A stretch of DNA of 64,000 nt, from positions 310,001 to 374,000 of the forward strand of contig NZ_BBVD01000004.1 in NCBI RefSeq assembly GCF_000964545.1, read 5' to 3'. The position numbers were made by a program, and so were the translations under genes. The notes beneath the pieces were generated by a model. That model worked only from the letters and a program-made list of their open reading frames with translations, ran no database searches and was not told where the DNA came from. This document shows, in pieces, positions 25,114 through 34,027 of this stretch (position 1 is its first letter; each line of letters begins with the position of its first letter). This DNA comes from Comamonas thiooxydans (lineage in GTDB: Bacteria; Pseudomonadota; Gammaproteobacteria; Burkholderiales; Burkholderiaceae_C).

Positions 25114-25455
25114 TTACCATTCGCGTAGAGCGATCAGTTCCTCCACATCCGCCTCTTCAAAACCATAAGCCTTGGCAATGGCCTCGAAGTCAGCCGCAAT
25201 GCATTCACGTGCCGCCGTTTCTAGCTCGCTGCCCTGCTCTTCGAACTCCTGCTGAAGATCGTTGAAACGCTCGGTCGCAGCGTGGGTCAATCGATACAGC
25301 TGCTCCAGATTCTGCGGCTTTTGCTGCTCTATCTGCAGGCAGAGTTCTCTCAGAATATCCTCGCCCTTGCGAACCAGTTCTTCAGGGAAATAGCTGTCCT
25401 CGTACATCTCCAGCAAGAAGGCGTAGTTGTTCATGATGGCGTTACCAAGACTCAT
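25114..25455 (-). CDS. DUF5713-like small acidic protein inside the czcR-czcS pair
   Basis: 113 residues: MSLGNAIMNNYAFLLEMYEDSYFPEELVRKGEDILRELC, then a helical acidic body ending DVEELIALREW. The opening NNYAFLLEMYEDSYFP is what I associate with DUF5713; function unknown. AAAGGAAC lies 7-12 bases before the ATG at 25455 and supports that start over 25512. It is on the strand opposite to czcR and czcS and fills the space between them, ending 10 bases from the czcR stop and starting 59 bases before the czcS start. A czcR-czcS read-through transcript would be fully antisense to it. Confidence 0.75.
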   Translation of the reverse strand: MSLGNAIMNNYAFLLEMYEDSYFPEELVRKGEDILRELCLQIEQQKPQNLEQLYRLTHAATERFNDLQQEFEEQGSELETAARECIAADFEAIAKAYGFEEADVEELIALREW

Positions 25456-25514
25456 GGTCCGTTCCTTTTTCCAGCAAACCGCAAACAATGAATCTTCCAG
25501 CATAGCAGCCACTC

Positions 25515-26936
25515 ATGACCGCTGATCACGTCTCTCCAAGCACTCCTCAGATCCCGAACCTGAGCCGCCGGCTGTCGCGCTCGCTGGCCCTGCAGACCAT
25601 GCTGGGCCTGGGCCTGGTCTGCGTGGCCGTGTACTGGGGCAGTTGGCTGGCACTGGCCCAGCGCCAGCAGGAAAGCCTGGAGCAAAAGCAGGTCACGGTG
25701 ACGCATCTGCTGCAACAGGCGCGTGCCAACCGCTCCGCGTCCAGCATGCAACACATGCTGTCCGACTTTCTCACGGGCCACGAGGATATGTCGATCCGCG
25801 TCAGCTATGCCAGCGGCGCGCTGCTGTTCGAGAAACTGCACCAGCCCCTCGACGATGTTCACAGTGCACGGCGCAGCTTCAGCGTCGTGCTGCCAGCCCA
25901 TGTGGATCCGCAGGAGCAGCAGCTCGTACAGGTGCTGCTGATGCTGGACCGCCGCCCCGACGATGCCCTGCTGCGCCAGCTGGCCTGGATTCTGGGCCTT
26001 GCTGCCGTCAGCGGTGCGCTGCTGGTGTCGCTGTTCAGCGCCTGGCTGGTGCGCCGCGGGCTGGCACCTCTGCATTCGCTGGTGGAGCAGACCCGGCAAC
26101 TGGGCGCCAAGGATCTCACGCACGACTGGCAGACCAGGCTTGACGACAGCAACCAGCCTCAGGAGCTGCGTCCGCTGATTGCACAGTTCAACGCGCTGCT
26201 GGAGCGGCTGGCCGTGGCCTACCGCCAGATGGAGGCCTTCAACGCCGATGTGGCCCATGAGCTCAACACCCCGCTGACCACACTCATCAGCAGCTGCGAG
26301 CTGGCTCTGCGCAAGCCCCGCGATGCGGGCGAGCTGCGCGACATCCTGGCTTCCAATCTGGAGGATCTGCAGCGCATGGCCGGCATCGTGGCGGACATGC
26401 TTTTTCTCTCTCACGCCGATCGCGGCGAAAGCGCGCACCGCATTCAGGTGGCCAGCCTGGCCAGCCTAGCGCACGAAGTGGTGGAGTATCACGAGGCCGC
26501 GCTGCAGGAGGCTGATCTGCAGGTGCGGGTGCAGGGCGATGCACAGGCCCAGGTCGATGCGCGTTTGCTGCGCCGGGCGCTGTCCAATCTGCTGGGCAAT
26601 GCCACGCGCTATGCCACGCCGGGAAGCTGCATAGAAATACAGATCAGCTCGCCGCAGGCCGACCAGGTCACGCTGGCGGTGCAGAACCGGGGGCAGGCCA
26701 TTTCAGCCGAACATCTGTCCAGGCTGTTTGACCGCTTTTACCGCGCGGACGCAGCCCGCAGCCAGGCCGATCGCAACCACGGCCTGGGCCTGTCCATCGT
26801 GGCCGCCATTGCACGCATGCATGGCGGACAGGCGTTTGCACGCTCCGGCCTGTCTGTCACCAGCATCGGGCTGAGTCTGCCTGCGGGCCAGGATGCACAA
26901 GCACGGGCGCCTGTTTCATCCGGCAACCGGGCGTAA
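25515..26936 (+). CDS. czcS: Heavy-metal sensor histidine kinase, CusS/IrlS type
   Basis: 473 residues. A first membrane helix (about 25-48), a short periplasmic sensor region (about 49-155), a second helix (about 156-178), a HAMP segment (179-232) and a dimerisation helix with FNADVAHELNTPLTTLI (H248). The ATPase domain has an N box (LSNLLGNATRYATP), F box (LFDRFYRADAARS) and G2 box (NHGLGLSIVAAIARMHGG). It should phosphorylate the response regulator encoded 412 bases upstream, the only partner in sight. The ATG at 25515 has a poor ribosome site, so translation may depend on read-through from czcR or an internal start. Confidence 0.9.
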   Translation: MTADHVSPSTPQIPNLSRRLSRSLALQTMLGLGLVCVAVYWGSWLALAQRQQESLEQKQVTVTHLLQQARANRSASSMQHMLSDFLTGHEDMSIRVSYASGALLFEKLHQPLDDVHSARRSFSVVLPAHVDPQEQQLVQVLLMLDRRPDDALLRQLAWILGLAAVSGALLVSLFSAWLVRRGLAPLHSLVEQTRQLGAKDLTHDWQTRLDDSNQPQELRPLIAQFNALLERLAVAYRQMEAFNADVAHELNTPLTTLISSCELALRKPRDAGELRDILASNLEDLQRMAGIVADMLFLSHADRGESAHRIQVASLASLAHEVVEYHEAALQEADLQVRVQGDAQAQVDARLLRRALSNLLGNATRYATPGSCIEIQISSPQADQVTLAVQNRGQAISAEHLSRLFDRFYRADAARSQADRNHGLGLSIVAAIARMHGGQAFARSGLSVTSIGLSLPAGQDAQARAPVSSGNRA

Positions 26937-27035
26937 AAGCCGATGAGGCCCACACGCAGCACCGAGCAGGGATGACATGGAGCTGCGCGGTCAGGCCGCA
27001 AGATGGCCGGCCGTGCATCGCTGAAAGGAAACACC

Positions 27036-27440
27036 ATGCATTGCTTGAGAAACGCTGCCTGCCTGGTTCTGGCCGCCAGTGCCGGTCTCGGCCTGCCCGC
27101 TCTGGCTCAAGGCCGGATTCCCGATATGCAGCAGGCCGGCGCGCTGCGCTACAGCTGCGGCGGCATAGGCGAGGACGAGTCCACGCTCATGCGCGCCGCG
27201 ATGAAGGACTACCCGCTGTCGCTGCTGTTTGCGCAAAAGGACGGCGCCTATCTGGCCAATGTGGCGGTCGAGGTCAGCTCCGGCAAGGACAGCAGCCGCT
27301 TCACGGCCAACGGCCCGGTCTGCCTGATCCAGCTGCCTACCGGCAGCTACAAGATCACCGCCACCACCAGGGAGGGCGTAAGCAAGACCCAAACGGCAGA
27401 GATCGGCAAGGGCCCGCATCAGCTGGACTTCCGCTACTAG
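27036..27440 (+). CDS. Exported small protein with carboxypeptidase-regulatory-like fold
   Basis: 134 residues with a clear Sec signal (MHCLRNAACLVLAASAGLGLPALAQ) and AAAGGAA 6 bases before the ATG. The mature part has YSCGGIGEDESTLMRAAMKDYPLSLLFAQKDGAYLANVAVEVSS and GPVCLIQLPTGSYKITATTREGVSKTQTAEIGKGPHQLDFRY, a transthyretin-like beta-sandwich pattern (GSYKITAT is typical). One pair of Cys (in YSCGG and PVCLI) could form a disulfide. Function unknown. It stands alone after the kinase gene, 99 bases away. Confidence 0.75.
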   Translation: MHCLRNAACLVLAASAGLGLPALAQGRIPDMQQAGALRYSCGGIGEDESTLMRAAMKDYPLSLLFAQKDGAYLANVAVEVSSGKDSSRFTANGPVCLIQLPTGSYKITATTREGVSKTQTAEIGKGPHQLDFRY

Positions 27441-27540
27441 CGGCAAGCCGCCGGCAGGCACCGGCAATGCCCCGGGGCCGTCCAGGGGAGATGCACACGG
27501 TTGCGCTCCGCGAGGCCAGGCAATGAGGACAATAAGCGCC

Positions 27541-27972
27541 ATGTCCCAAGATCAAGACGCATCCACCTATCAGGCCCATCTGCAGGCCGGCAACGCGCTG
27601 GTGCAGCAGGCCCAGAAGATTGCCACGCAGGACTTCGAGCAGGCCCGCGCCTTCTGGCAGGCAGCCGGCAAGGAGTTCTATCTGGCGCACAAGGCCGATA
27701 TGAGCGAACCGGAAGCCGCCTTTCGTTTGGCACAGGCCTGGATGGCCGAGGCCCACGCCTTGCAGAAGGAGGAGAACCGGAACGCGCTGGTCATGTGGGC
27801 CAACGCCGCTGCGCAATGCGAGCTGGCCTTCGACCTGGAACCCGAGAACGGCCGCATCGCCATGACTGCCGCCAGCTGCCATCTGTTCGCCGGCCAGACC
27901 GATGCCGCCAAGGCCTGGCAGCTGATTGGCAAGCAGTTGCTGCCGCCCGAGCCTTCGGAGCCCGCTGCCTGA
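27541..27972 (+). CDS. Soluble helical (TPR-like) hypothetical protein
   Basis: 143 residues from MSQDQDASTYQAHLQAGNALVQQAQ. The body is helical with repeated AxxxFxLAxAWxxEA and AAxCxLFAGQTDAAKAWQLIG patterns, suggestive of tetratricopeptide-like repeats, but I cannot name a family. An in-frame ATG at 27523 adds MRTISA; AGGAC 11 bases before 27541 favours the inner start slightly. It is followed by a palindromic AT-rich region that could end transcription from both sides. Confidence 0.6.
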   Translation: MSQDQDASTYQAHLQAGNALVQQAQKIATQDFEQARAFWQAAGKEFYLAHKADMSEPEAAFRLAQAWMAEAHALQKEENRNALVMWANAAAQCELAFDLEPENGRIAMTAASCHLFAGQTDAAKAWQLIGKQLLPPEPSEPAA

Positions 27973-27975
27973 TAC

Positions 27976-28066
27976 TTTTGATAGCTTGCTACGTATGAAA
28001 ATAAAGGGCTTCAATGATTTTATGCATTGAAACCCTTTATTCATTGGCGAGAGCAGCTATTAAATT
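27976..28066. repeat. AT-rich palindromic element with strong hairpin, likely two-way terminator
   Basis: Large imperfect palindrome between convergent genes. The core stem pairs 28000-28016 with 28025-28041 with one mismatch, and the outer arms TTTGATAGCTTGCT and AGCAGCTATTAAA also pair. The AATAGCT motif recurs at 40600 and 48711. No gene lies inside. Confidence 0.7.
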
Positions 28067-28084
28067 TGCCACCTCCCGCGAAGC

Positions 28085-29053
28085 CTAGCGCTCGAGCGCG
28101 GCGCGAATCTGCTGCGCATTGGCCCGCATGGCCTGGGGGCCGCTGCTACCCAACAAATACCAGAGCTGCGGATCAACGAACACCAGTTGCTGCTTGCGGC
28201 CTGCACGCGTGTTCTTGATGGTGTCGTTGTCGAACAGCACCTGAGAAGGAACGACCGGCTTGCCATCCTTGTCCCTGGTGCTGCCCGTGCCCGCATTGCG
28301 GTCGATCACGAACAGCCATTCGGGGTCAATCCTGGCGATATCTTCCATCTTCAACGCAATGCCGCGCGCCTGCGCCGGATCTGCGGGCAAGGCAGGCCTG
28401 ATGCCCAGCACGTCATGCAGCAGACCGAAGCGCGAACCCGGCGTCTGTCCGCTCATATTCCGGTTGACGGCCAGCACCAGCAGGCCTGGCGCGGCCTTGG
28501 CCGCGGCAGCGCGGGTGGCTTCCACGTCGCTGCGCACCTGCTGCATGAGCTGCGCGCCCTGCGCCTGCTTGTCCCACAGGCTGGCCAGTGCGGTCACATT
28601 GCGCTGCATATTGCCGAGCAAGTCCTTGCCCGAAGTGCTCAGGTCCAATGTCGGTGCGATACGGCTCAGCGCTTCGTACTTGCTGGCCGAGCGGCCGGCC
28701 ACCACAATCAGATCAGGGCGGATGCGGCTCAGCGCCTCGTAGTCGGGCTCGAACAGCGAGCCCGCCACCTGGTAGCGGGCATCGGCGTAGCCCGTCAGAT
28801 AGGCGGGGAAATGAACCTTGGGCACTCCCGTCACCGGCAGCTTGAGCGCCTGCATGGTGTCCAGCGAAGCCAGGTCGTAGATCACCACGCGCTGCGGCGC
28901 CAAAGGCAGCTCGATCACGCCCCTGGCATGCTGGACCTGGATGCGGGCGGGTTGGGCCGCAGATGACAGGGACTGCGGCGTTTGCGCCCAGGCGGAGCCG
29001 GCCATCGCCAGCAGTGCCAGGCTAGCGGCGCGACGACTGATCAGTTGTTGCAT
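28085..29053 (-). CDS. Iron-siderophore ABC transporter periplasmic binding protein
   Basis: 322 residues. A signal peptide (MQQLISRRAASLALLAMAGSAWAQ) is followed by a family-8 (FepB/CeuE/FatB-like, PF01497) binding protein: RVVIYDLASLDTMQALKLPVTGVPK, YADARYQVAGSLFEPDYEALSRIRPDLIVVAGR and EDIARIDPEWLFVIDRNAGTG. It should capture a ferric siderophore in the periplasm. The permease and ATPase genes are not in the window. It lies 79 bases downstream of the TonB-dependent receptor on the same strand and probably shares its Fur-controlled transcript. Confidence 0.9.
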   Translation of the reverse strand: MQQLISRRAASLALLAMAGSAWAQTPQSLSSAAQPARIQVQHARGVIELPLAPQRVVIYDLASLDTMQALKLPVTGVPKVHFPAYLTGYADARYQVAGSLFEPDYEALSRIRPDLIVVAGRSASKYEALSRIAPTLDLSTSGKDLLGNMQRNVTALASLWDKQAQGAQLMQQVRSDVEATRAAAAKAAPGLLVLAVNRNMSGQTPGSRFGLLHDVLGIRPALPADPAQARGIALKMEDIARIDPEWLFVIDRNAGTGSTRDKDGKPVVPSQVLFDNDTIKNTRAGRKQQLVFVDPQLWYLLGSSGPQAMRANAQQIRAALER

Positions 29054-29132
29054 GAAGAACCTTGAAAAGCAAAACAGAAGAAAAGTCGGCAGCCCTTGCC
29101 GGGCATTGCGGCAACGGCTGCGATGGCGAGGA

Positions 29133-31154
29133 TCAGAACTTGACGTTCATGCCCAGCCAGTAGCGGCGGCCGTCGAGCACGGTGTCGTAATTGACGCCGT
29201 CATAGATGACCTGCTTGTCCAGCAGGTTGTAGATGCCCGCGTACAGCGTGACGGTCTTGTTGAGCTTGTAGGAGCCGCCCAGATCCAGCATGGTGTAGCT
29301 CTTCTGGGTGAAGCTGCCCGAGGACGCTCCGCCCGTGGGTGCGCTTTCCTTGCCGCGATAGGACGCCTTGAGCCAGCCGTTGAGCTGGGCCGTGGGACTC
29401 CAGTCCAGCGAGACATTGAACAGATGGCGCGGCAGCTGGTTCAGCGGCAGGCCTGCAAACTCGCCGCTCTTTTGCTCGGACTTGGTGAAGGTGTAGCTGG
29501 TCTTCAGGCGCAGCGTCTTGCTCAGCTGGGTGCCCAGCGAAGCCTCCAGGCCGCGCGTGATGGCGTTATCCACATTGATGTTCGTGGTGGGCACGCGGCC
29601 CGAGCTGTTGAGCGGGCCGCAGCTGGGGCAGGCCACGCGGGTGATCTTGTCCTCGAACTCGTTGTCGAATACCGTCAGCCCCGCCGTGGTGCCGGCGCCG
29701 CTATCGTAGAGCACGCCGATTTCCTTGGTCAGCGAGGTCTCGGGCTTCAGATCGGGGTTGCCGTAGATATTGCCGCCACGGCTGCTCTGGCCCCAGTCAC
29801 CCACGGTCTGACGCAGCGACGGCGCACGAAAGCCCGTGGAGACGCCGCCCTTGACCGTCCACTGCGGGGCCAGATTCCACACGCCATACAGGCGCGGGCT
29901 GACCTGGCCGCCGGCCTGGCTGTCATGGTCGTAGCGCAGGCCACCGGTCAGTGCGAAGTCCTTGTGCAGACGCCATTCGTCCTCGGCAAACACGGCCCAC
30001 TGGCTGCGGTTGATGCTGGTGCGGCTGGCATTGGGCAAGGTGTTGGTGGTGGTGTCCGTCAGGTCCTGCTCGTTGTAGCTCACGCCCGTGGTCAGCAGAT
30101 GGCTGGCCCCCAGCGGCGCCACCCAGCTGCTGTTGAAGACCGTGTTCTTGATGGTCATGTCGCGCGACAGATTGCGCGTCTTCTCCTGCTGCAGATAGGT
30201 GTCCGAAGATGCCCAGCCCCAGCGTCCCTTGTGCTGCAGCGAGAAGTTGTCGCGCTCGAACTTGCGGTCGCTGAGTGCGGCCGTGGCCGCCAGCGTCTTG
30301 CCCGGTGTCGATGTGTAGTGCTGCTTGCCCGTGCCCAGCTCGGCAATGATGTCGTGGTCCTTGTTGGGCGTCAGCGCCAGCTTGACGTTGAGCGCGCGGT
30401 TTTCGTAGTCGTTGTAGCCGTTGAGGATGTTGTCCTCGCCGCGCTTGTTGTAGTTGCCGTAGATGCTCAGGCCCAGCAGATCGGTCTGTATGGGGCCGGA
30501 CAGATAGAAATTGCTCTGGTAGATATTGCCCGAGGACGAGCGCTCCTGCAGCGTGGCTTCGGTGCGGATGGAGCCCATCCACTCCTTGGCCACCTTGCGC
30601 GTGATGATGTTGATCACGCCCCCCATGGCGTCAGAGCCGTAGAGCGAGGACATGGGACCGCGCACCACTTCGATGCGCTCTATCGCCTCCAGCGGCGGCA
30701 CCCAGCTCTGGTCGGTGCCGGTGGAGCCGTTGGCCTGGGTTTCGCGGGTATTGGTGCGCTTGCCGTCCACCAGGATCAGGGTGTAGTTCACGCCCATGCC
30801 GCGCAGGCTGATGTCGTTGGAATTGTTGTCCGAAGGCACCAGATTCACGCCTGGCACGTCGCGCAGCGCATCATGCAGATTGTTGTAGCTGCCTTTTTCC
30901 AGCTCTTCGCGTGTGATGACGGAAATCGATGCCGGCGCATCCTTGATCTCCTGCTCGAAGCCCGAGGCCGTGACCACCACGGTCTCCAGAGATTTCTCCT
31001 GCGCCGCCGTCAGCCCGTGGGTCAGCAGGCCTGCTGCAGCCAGCGCCATGCCCAGCACAGGACGCAGCGACCGGCGGGTGGTGAACAGAGGACGGAAAGA
31101 CGAAGACGCGCAGGCCATGGCCAGGCCTGCAGCAGCGGCTGCATGAATTTGCAT
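29133..31154 (-). CDS. TonB-dependent siderophore receptor, CirA/FepA-like
   Basis: About 673 residues. The plug domain follows a TonB-box region (EKSLETVVVTASGFEQEIKDAPASISVITREEL), with NLHDALRDVPGVNL, ISLRGMGVNYTLILVDGKR, IERIEVVRGPMSSLYGSDAMGGVINIITRK. The 22-strand barrel ends in KVIYDG...LDGRRYWLGMNVKF, with the C-terminal Phe of outer-membrane proteins. The likely start (ATG 31154) gives a long N-terminus whose signal core is LGMALAAAGLLTHGLTAAQ. A GTG at 31190 is also open. Neither start has a good ribosome site. It imports a ferric siderophore of the catecholate or linearised catechol type by analogy; the ligand is not proven. A Fur box lies about 230 bases upstream. Confidence 0.9.
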   Translation of the reverse strand: MQIHAAAAAGLAMACASSSFRPLFTTRRSLRPVLGMALAAAGLLTHGLTAAQEKSLETVVVTASGFEQEIKDAPASISVITREELEKGSYNNLHDALRDVPGVNLVPSDNNSNDISLRGMGVNYTLILVDGKRTNTRETQANGSTGTDQSWVPPLEAIERIEVVRGPMSSLYGSDAMGGVINIITRKVAKEWMGSIRTEATLQERSSSGNIYQSNFYLSGPIQTDLLGLSIYGNYNKRGEDNILNGYNDYENRALNVKLALTPNKDHDIIAELGTGKQHYTSTPGKTLAATAALSDRKFERDNFSLQHKGRWGWASSDTYLQQEKTRNLSRDMTIKNTVFNSSWVAPLGASHLLTTGVSYNEQDLTDTTTNTLPNASRTSINRSQWAVFAEDEWRLHKDFALTGGLRYDHDSQAGGQVSPRLYGVWNLAPQWTVKGGVSTGFRAPSLRQTVGDWGQSSRGGNIYGNPDLKPETSLTKEIGVLYDSGAGTTAGLTVFDNEFEDKITRVACPSCGPLNSSGRVPTTNINVDNAITRGLEASLGTQLSKTLRLKTSYTFTKSEQKSGEFAGLPLNQLPRHLFNVSLDWSPTAQLNGWLKASYRGKESAPTGGASSGSFTQKSYTMLDLGGSYKLNKTVTLYAGIYNLLDKQVIYDGVNYDTVLDGRRYWLGMNVKF

Positions 31155-31386
31155 GATGAGTTTGGAAGAAGATGCACATCGACCAGACACGGCTGCGCCT
31201 CATGGCCAAAGCCACGAACAGCAGGTGCAGGTCAGCGAAGCATTCGCGCTGTTGGAGTGATGAAGAAGGCAATCACGATCTGCGCAGAGATCGTCCTGGC
31301 TAAACCATGCAGCTGGGCATGGCGGCATGCAGTCATTCAATGTGCATGCCTGGCTGAGTCAAAGATTACCGCAAGGTCTTCTTGTT
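31155..31386 (-). other. Long leader between Fur box and TonB receptor gene
   Basis: About 230 bases with no assignable gene. It contains a 20-base hairpin (31275-31294, arms ACGATCT/AGATCGT) and an open frame from 31272 on the minus strand that begins MPSSSLQQRECFADLHLLFVA and runs into the receptor gene out of frame. It may be an untranslated leader or encode a leader peptide. Confidence 0.45.
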
Positions 31387-31405
31387 GCGAATAATTCTCA
31401 TTGTA
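31387..31405 (-). promoter_or_regulatory. Fur box upstream of TonB receptor
   Basis: On the minus strand the 19-mer TACAATGAGAATTATTCGC matches 13 of 19 positions of the consensus GATAATGATAATCATTATC, including the core AATGAnAATTATT. Iron-bound Fur should repress the receptor and binding protein genes from here. Confidence 0.75.
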
Positions 31406-31503
31406 ACCGCAACCAACAGGCCTTCCAAAGAATTTTTACTGTTAAGTACTTTGACAAGGACGCTAACCAGCGTCAACTGGCACCGGCTGCGGCTCATAGA
31501 ACT

Positions 31504-32829
31504 TTATCCCAGCCAGGCCAGCAGGCTGCGCCACAGGGCCGCGGCATGCGAGATGAGAAACAGCAGCAAACCGATGGCGCCGCCCACCAGCGTACCGTTG
31601 ATGCGTATGTACTGAAGATCCTTGCCGATATGCGCCTCTATCAGCGTGGCCAGTTGCTCCGCATCCCAGCGCTGCACCGTGTCGGCAATATGTCTGGCGA
31701 TGAACTGCGAGACATCGGGAGCCAGCGTGGTCGCCCAGCGCTTGAGGCGCTCGTTCATGGAGTTGCGCAGCGCCTCATCATGCGCCAGTGCCTGGCCCAG
31801 CCAGCGCCCCATCACGGCTGCACGCCGCGCCATGGCCGAGTTTTCGTCGGCCAGATCGCGCTCCAGCTTGGTGCGCCAGCCTGCCCATAGCTCGCGCAGA
31901 TAGACGGCCAGCTTCTCGTCATGCAGCAGATAGTTGCGCAGTTTTTCTACCCTCTCGGCGTAGACCGGGTCGTTCTGCAGACCGTCGATCAGGCGCTGTA
32001 TGGAGCTGTCGAAGGCCTCGCGCAGACGGTGGCCGGGGTTCTGGGCCACGTCCTGCAGCAGGCTGTCCAGAGCGCTGGCAATCAGACTGGCACCCTTGTC
32101 GCTGAGCCAGTCGGTGGGCAGCATTTTTTCCTTGATCGGGTGCTCACGCTTGAGCCAGACCACGATGGTCTGCGCGATCAGCACATGGGTCTGCTCCTGG
32201 CGCAGCACGCGGCTGATGCGCGCCAGCACATCGTCGAGCACCTCCTGGTGGCGCCCGCCCGCCGTCAGCCCCGACAGCAGCGATGCCGCCGCGCGCGACA
32301 GATCCACATGCTGCATCACGGCCTTGAGCGACTGGGTCAGAAATTTCTCTACCTGCTTGTCCTGCACCATCTCCAGCGCGGCCAGCGCCAGCCGCGCCAC
32401 CTGCCTGCCCAGCAGCTGGCTGTTGGCGGGAGCCGTCAGCCAGTCCGCCAGCGCCTGGGCGGGGTTGTTGCGCTCGATCAGCGCCACCAGCGAAGGCGCG
32501 TCGAGAAACTTGTCGCGCACGAAAGTGGCCAGGTTGCGGCCTATGCGATCCTTGTTGCGCGAGATGATGGCCGTGTGCCGCCCCACCAGCGGCAGCGGAA
32601 TATGACGAAACAGGGCCGTCACGGCAAACCAGTCGGCCAGCGCCCCTACCATCGCCGCCTCGCAAATGCCGCGCAGACAGACCAGCCATAAAGGCACGGC
32701 CTGCCCCTCTATGGCCCAGCGCGAGCCGGCCAGCGCAGTGGCAATGAAACCTGCGGCCACCAGCAGCAGCAGAACCAGCGGCATGCGCTTGGCCTGCTGC
32801 AGTGAGCGACGTTGTTCAGACGTGAGCAT
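31504..32829 (-). CDS. DUF445 family membrane protein
   Basis: 441 residues. Two hydrophobic segments near the N-terminus (about 16-36 and 45-62) and one at the C-terminus (about 415-437) flank a long helical soluble region. VGALADWFAVTALFRHIPLPLVGRHTAIISRNKDRIGRNLATFVRDKFL is the signature of the DUF445/YjiN/YheB family; LQYIRINGTLVGGAIGLLLFLISH ends it. Function is not established. It lies 67 bases after the HlyD-like gene on the same strand and may or may not belong to that transcript; it has no known role in polysaccharide export. Confidence 0.88.
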   Translation of the reverse strand: MLTSEQRRSLQQAKRMPLVLLLLVAAGFIATALAGSRWAIEGQAVPLWLVCLRGICEAAMVGALADWFAVTALFRHIPLPLVGRHTAIISRNKDRIGRNLATFVRDKFLDAPSLVALIERNNPAQALADWLTAPANSQLLGRQVARLALAALEMVQDKQVEKFLTQSLKAVMQHVDLSRAAASLLSGLTAGGRHQEVLDDVLARISRVLRQEQTHVLIAQTIVVWLKREHPIKEKMLPTDWLSDKGASLIASALDSLLQDVAQNPGHRLREAFDSSIQRLIDGLQNDPVYAERVEKLRNYLLHDEKLAVYLRELWAGWRTKLERDLADENSAMARRAAVMGRWLGQALAHDEALRNSMNERLKRWATTLAPDVSQFIARHIADTVQRWDAEQLATLIEAHIGKDLQYIRINGTLVGGAIGLLLFLISHAAALWRSLLAWLG

Positions 32830-32896
32830 GCGCTAGAGCATACGGCCTCTCGGCCCGCTCGTCTGCAGCCCAGGGCTGCCGCCAGCATCGGACGGG

Positions 32897-34027
32897 TCAG
32901 CCGACCTTGACGTTTGCCGTGAAATCAGCAAGCCGAGGGTCCTGGCTCCAGGGCCACCAGCTTCTCTCAAAGCGCACATCAATGGGCAGGCGGTTGACGC
33001 GGTGCTCGGCAGGCAGGGCCTGCAGCGGACGCAGCTTGACCACCACCGCGGCGCTTTGCGACTCCATCGGGCCCACGCGCTCGGCCGGGACACGCTGGGT
33101 TTCCGAGAAGACCTCATCGACCTCGGCCGGCACCTTCTGCCCGTCCAGGAAGACCAGCGTGGCCTTCTGGCCCTTGCGCGCGTACCTCAGGTGCTGGGGC
33201 GTCAGATAGGCCTGGACCCAGGGCGCCTTGCGCGTCTGCAGCACCATCAGCTCGTCTCCGGCCACCACCCATTCGCCGGCCTTGACGAAGCTGCGCACCA
33301 CTTGCGAGGGCACGGGCGCCATCAGATCCGCAACCGGCGTGATGTTGCCGGCCTGTGCCAGACCGACAGCCTGACGCGTGGCCGCAGCATCCTTGGCCGC
33401 CTGCAGATACAGGGCGCTCTGCTGCTGGCTGGCGACCAGGATTTCGCGCTGGGCGCGGCCAACCTCGGCCTGTGCCTGCAGCATCTGCAGGCGTGCTGCG
33501 TCCACTTCCTGGCGCGTGGCCGCGCCCTGGCGGAACAGCTCATCAATCTGCCGCACGCGATCCTGCATCAGAGACATGCGGCCCTGCACGGCCTGCAGAC
33601 TGGACTGCAAGGCCTTTTGCTGGCCCTGCAGATCCTGGCGCTGCATCGCATAGGTATGGTCCGCGGAACTGGCCACCACGTCGGCAGCCTGCACCGTACC
33701 GGCCGCTGGCGTGGGCACCTGCTTTTGCACCACACGCAGCACGCGCTCGCCCTGCTCAGTGGCCTGCCCCTCCGGGGCGACTTGCTCCACCTGGCCCGTG
33801 ATCGGTGCACGCACCACGACCTGGTCGATGACCACCATGCCGGGCGAAGCCCGCAGCACCGTACTGCTCACGGTTTTGTAGACAAAGTACAAGGGTATCA
33901 GCAGCACAATGCCCAGCACCAGATACCAGCGCCAGCGCGGCACCTTGCGCTTGACGTTGTCGTACTTGACGGGAATGCCATTGCTGACTTCCGCCGAAGC
34001 CGGCGGAGCATTGAATTGGATCTTCAC
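32897..34027 (-). CDS. HlyD-like membrane fusion protein of the exopolysaccharide cluster
   Basis: 376 residues from a GTG start whose codon overlaps the upstream stop as GTGA (34024-34027), with GGAGG 7 bases before it. One membrane helix (about 33-54; WRWYLVLGIVLLIPLYFVYKTV) anchors it. The periplasmic part has a split lipoyl/barrel region (VVRAPITGQVEQVAPEGQATEQGE and VADLMAPVPSQVVRSFVKAGEWVVAGDELMVL) around a coiled-coil hairpin (about 105-215). It should bridge the inner-membrane synthase to the TolC-like channel. In Sinorhizobium meliloti a comparable adaptor, BgsB, works with glycosyltransferase BgsA to make mixed-linkage glucan, which supports a polysaccharide role. Confidence 0.85.
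   Translation of the reverse strand: MKIQFNAPPASAEVSNGIPVKYDNVKRKVPRWRWYLVLGIVLLIPLYFVYKTVSSTVLRASPGMVVIDQVVVRAPITGQVEQVAPEGQATEQGERVLRVVQKQVPTPAAGTVQAADVVASSADHTYAMQRQDLQGQQKALQSSLQAVQGRMSLMQDRVRQIDELFRQGAATRQEVDAARLQMLQAQAEVGRAQREILVASQQQSALYLQAAKDAAATRQAVGLAQAGNITPVADLMAPVPSQVVRSFVKAGEWVVAGDELMVLQTRKAPWVQAYLTPQHLRYARKGQKATLVFLDGQKVPAEVDEVFSETQRVPAERVGPMESQSAAVVVKLRPLQALPAEHRVNRLPIDVRFERSWWPWSQDPRLADFTANVKVG

Noticed and set aside
28941..31394. 817-codon open frame on the plus strand opposite the TonB receptor
   Set aside because: The receptor plug and barrel motifs are on the minus strand; the plus frame has no signal or domain.
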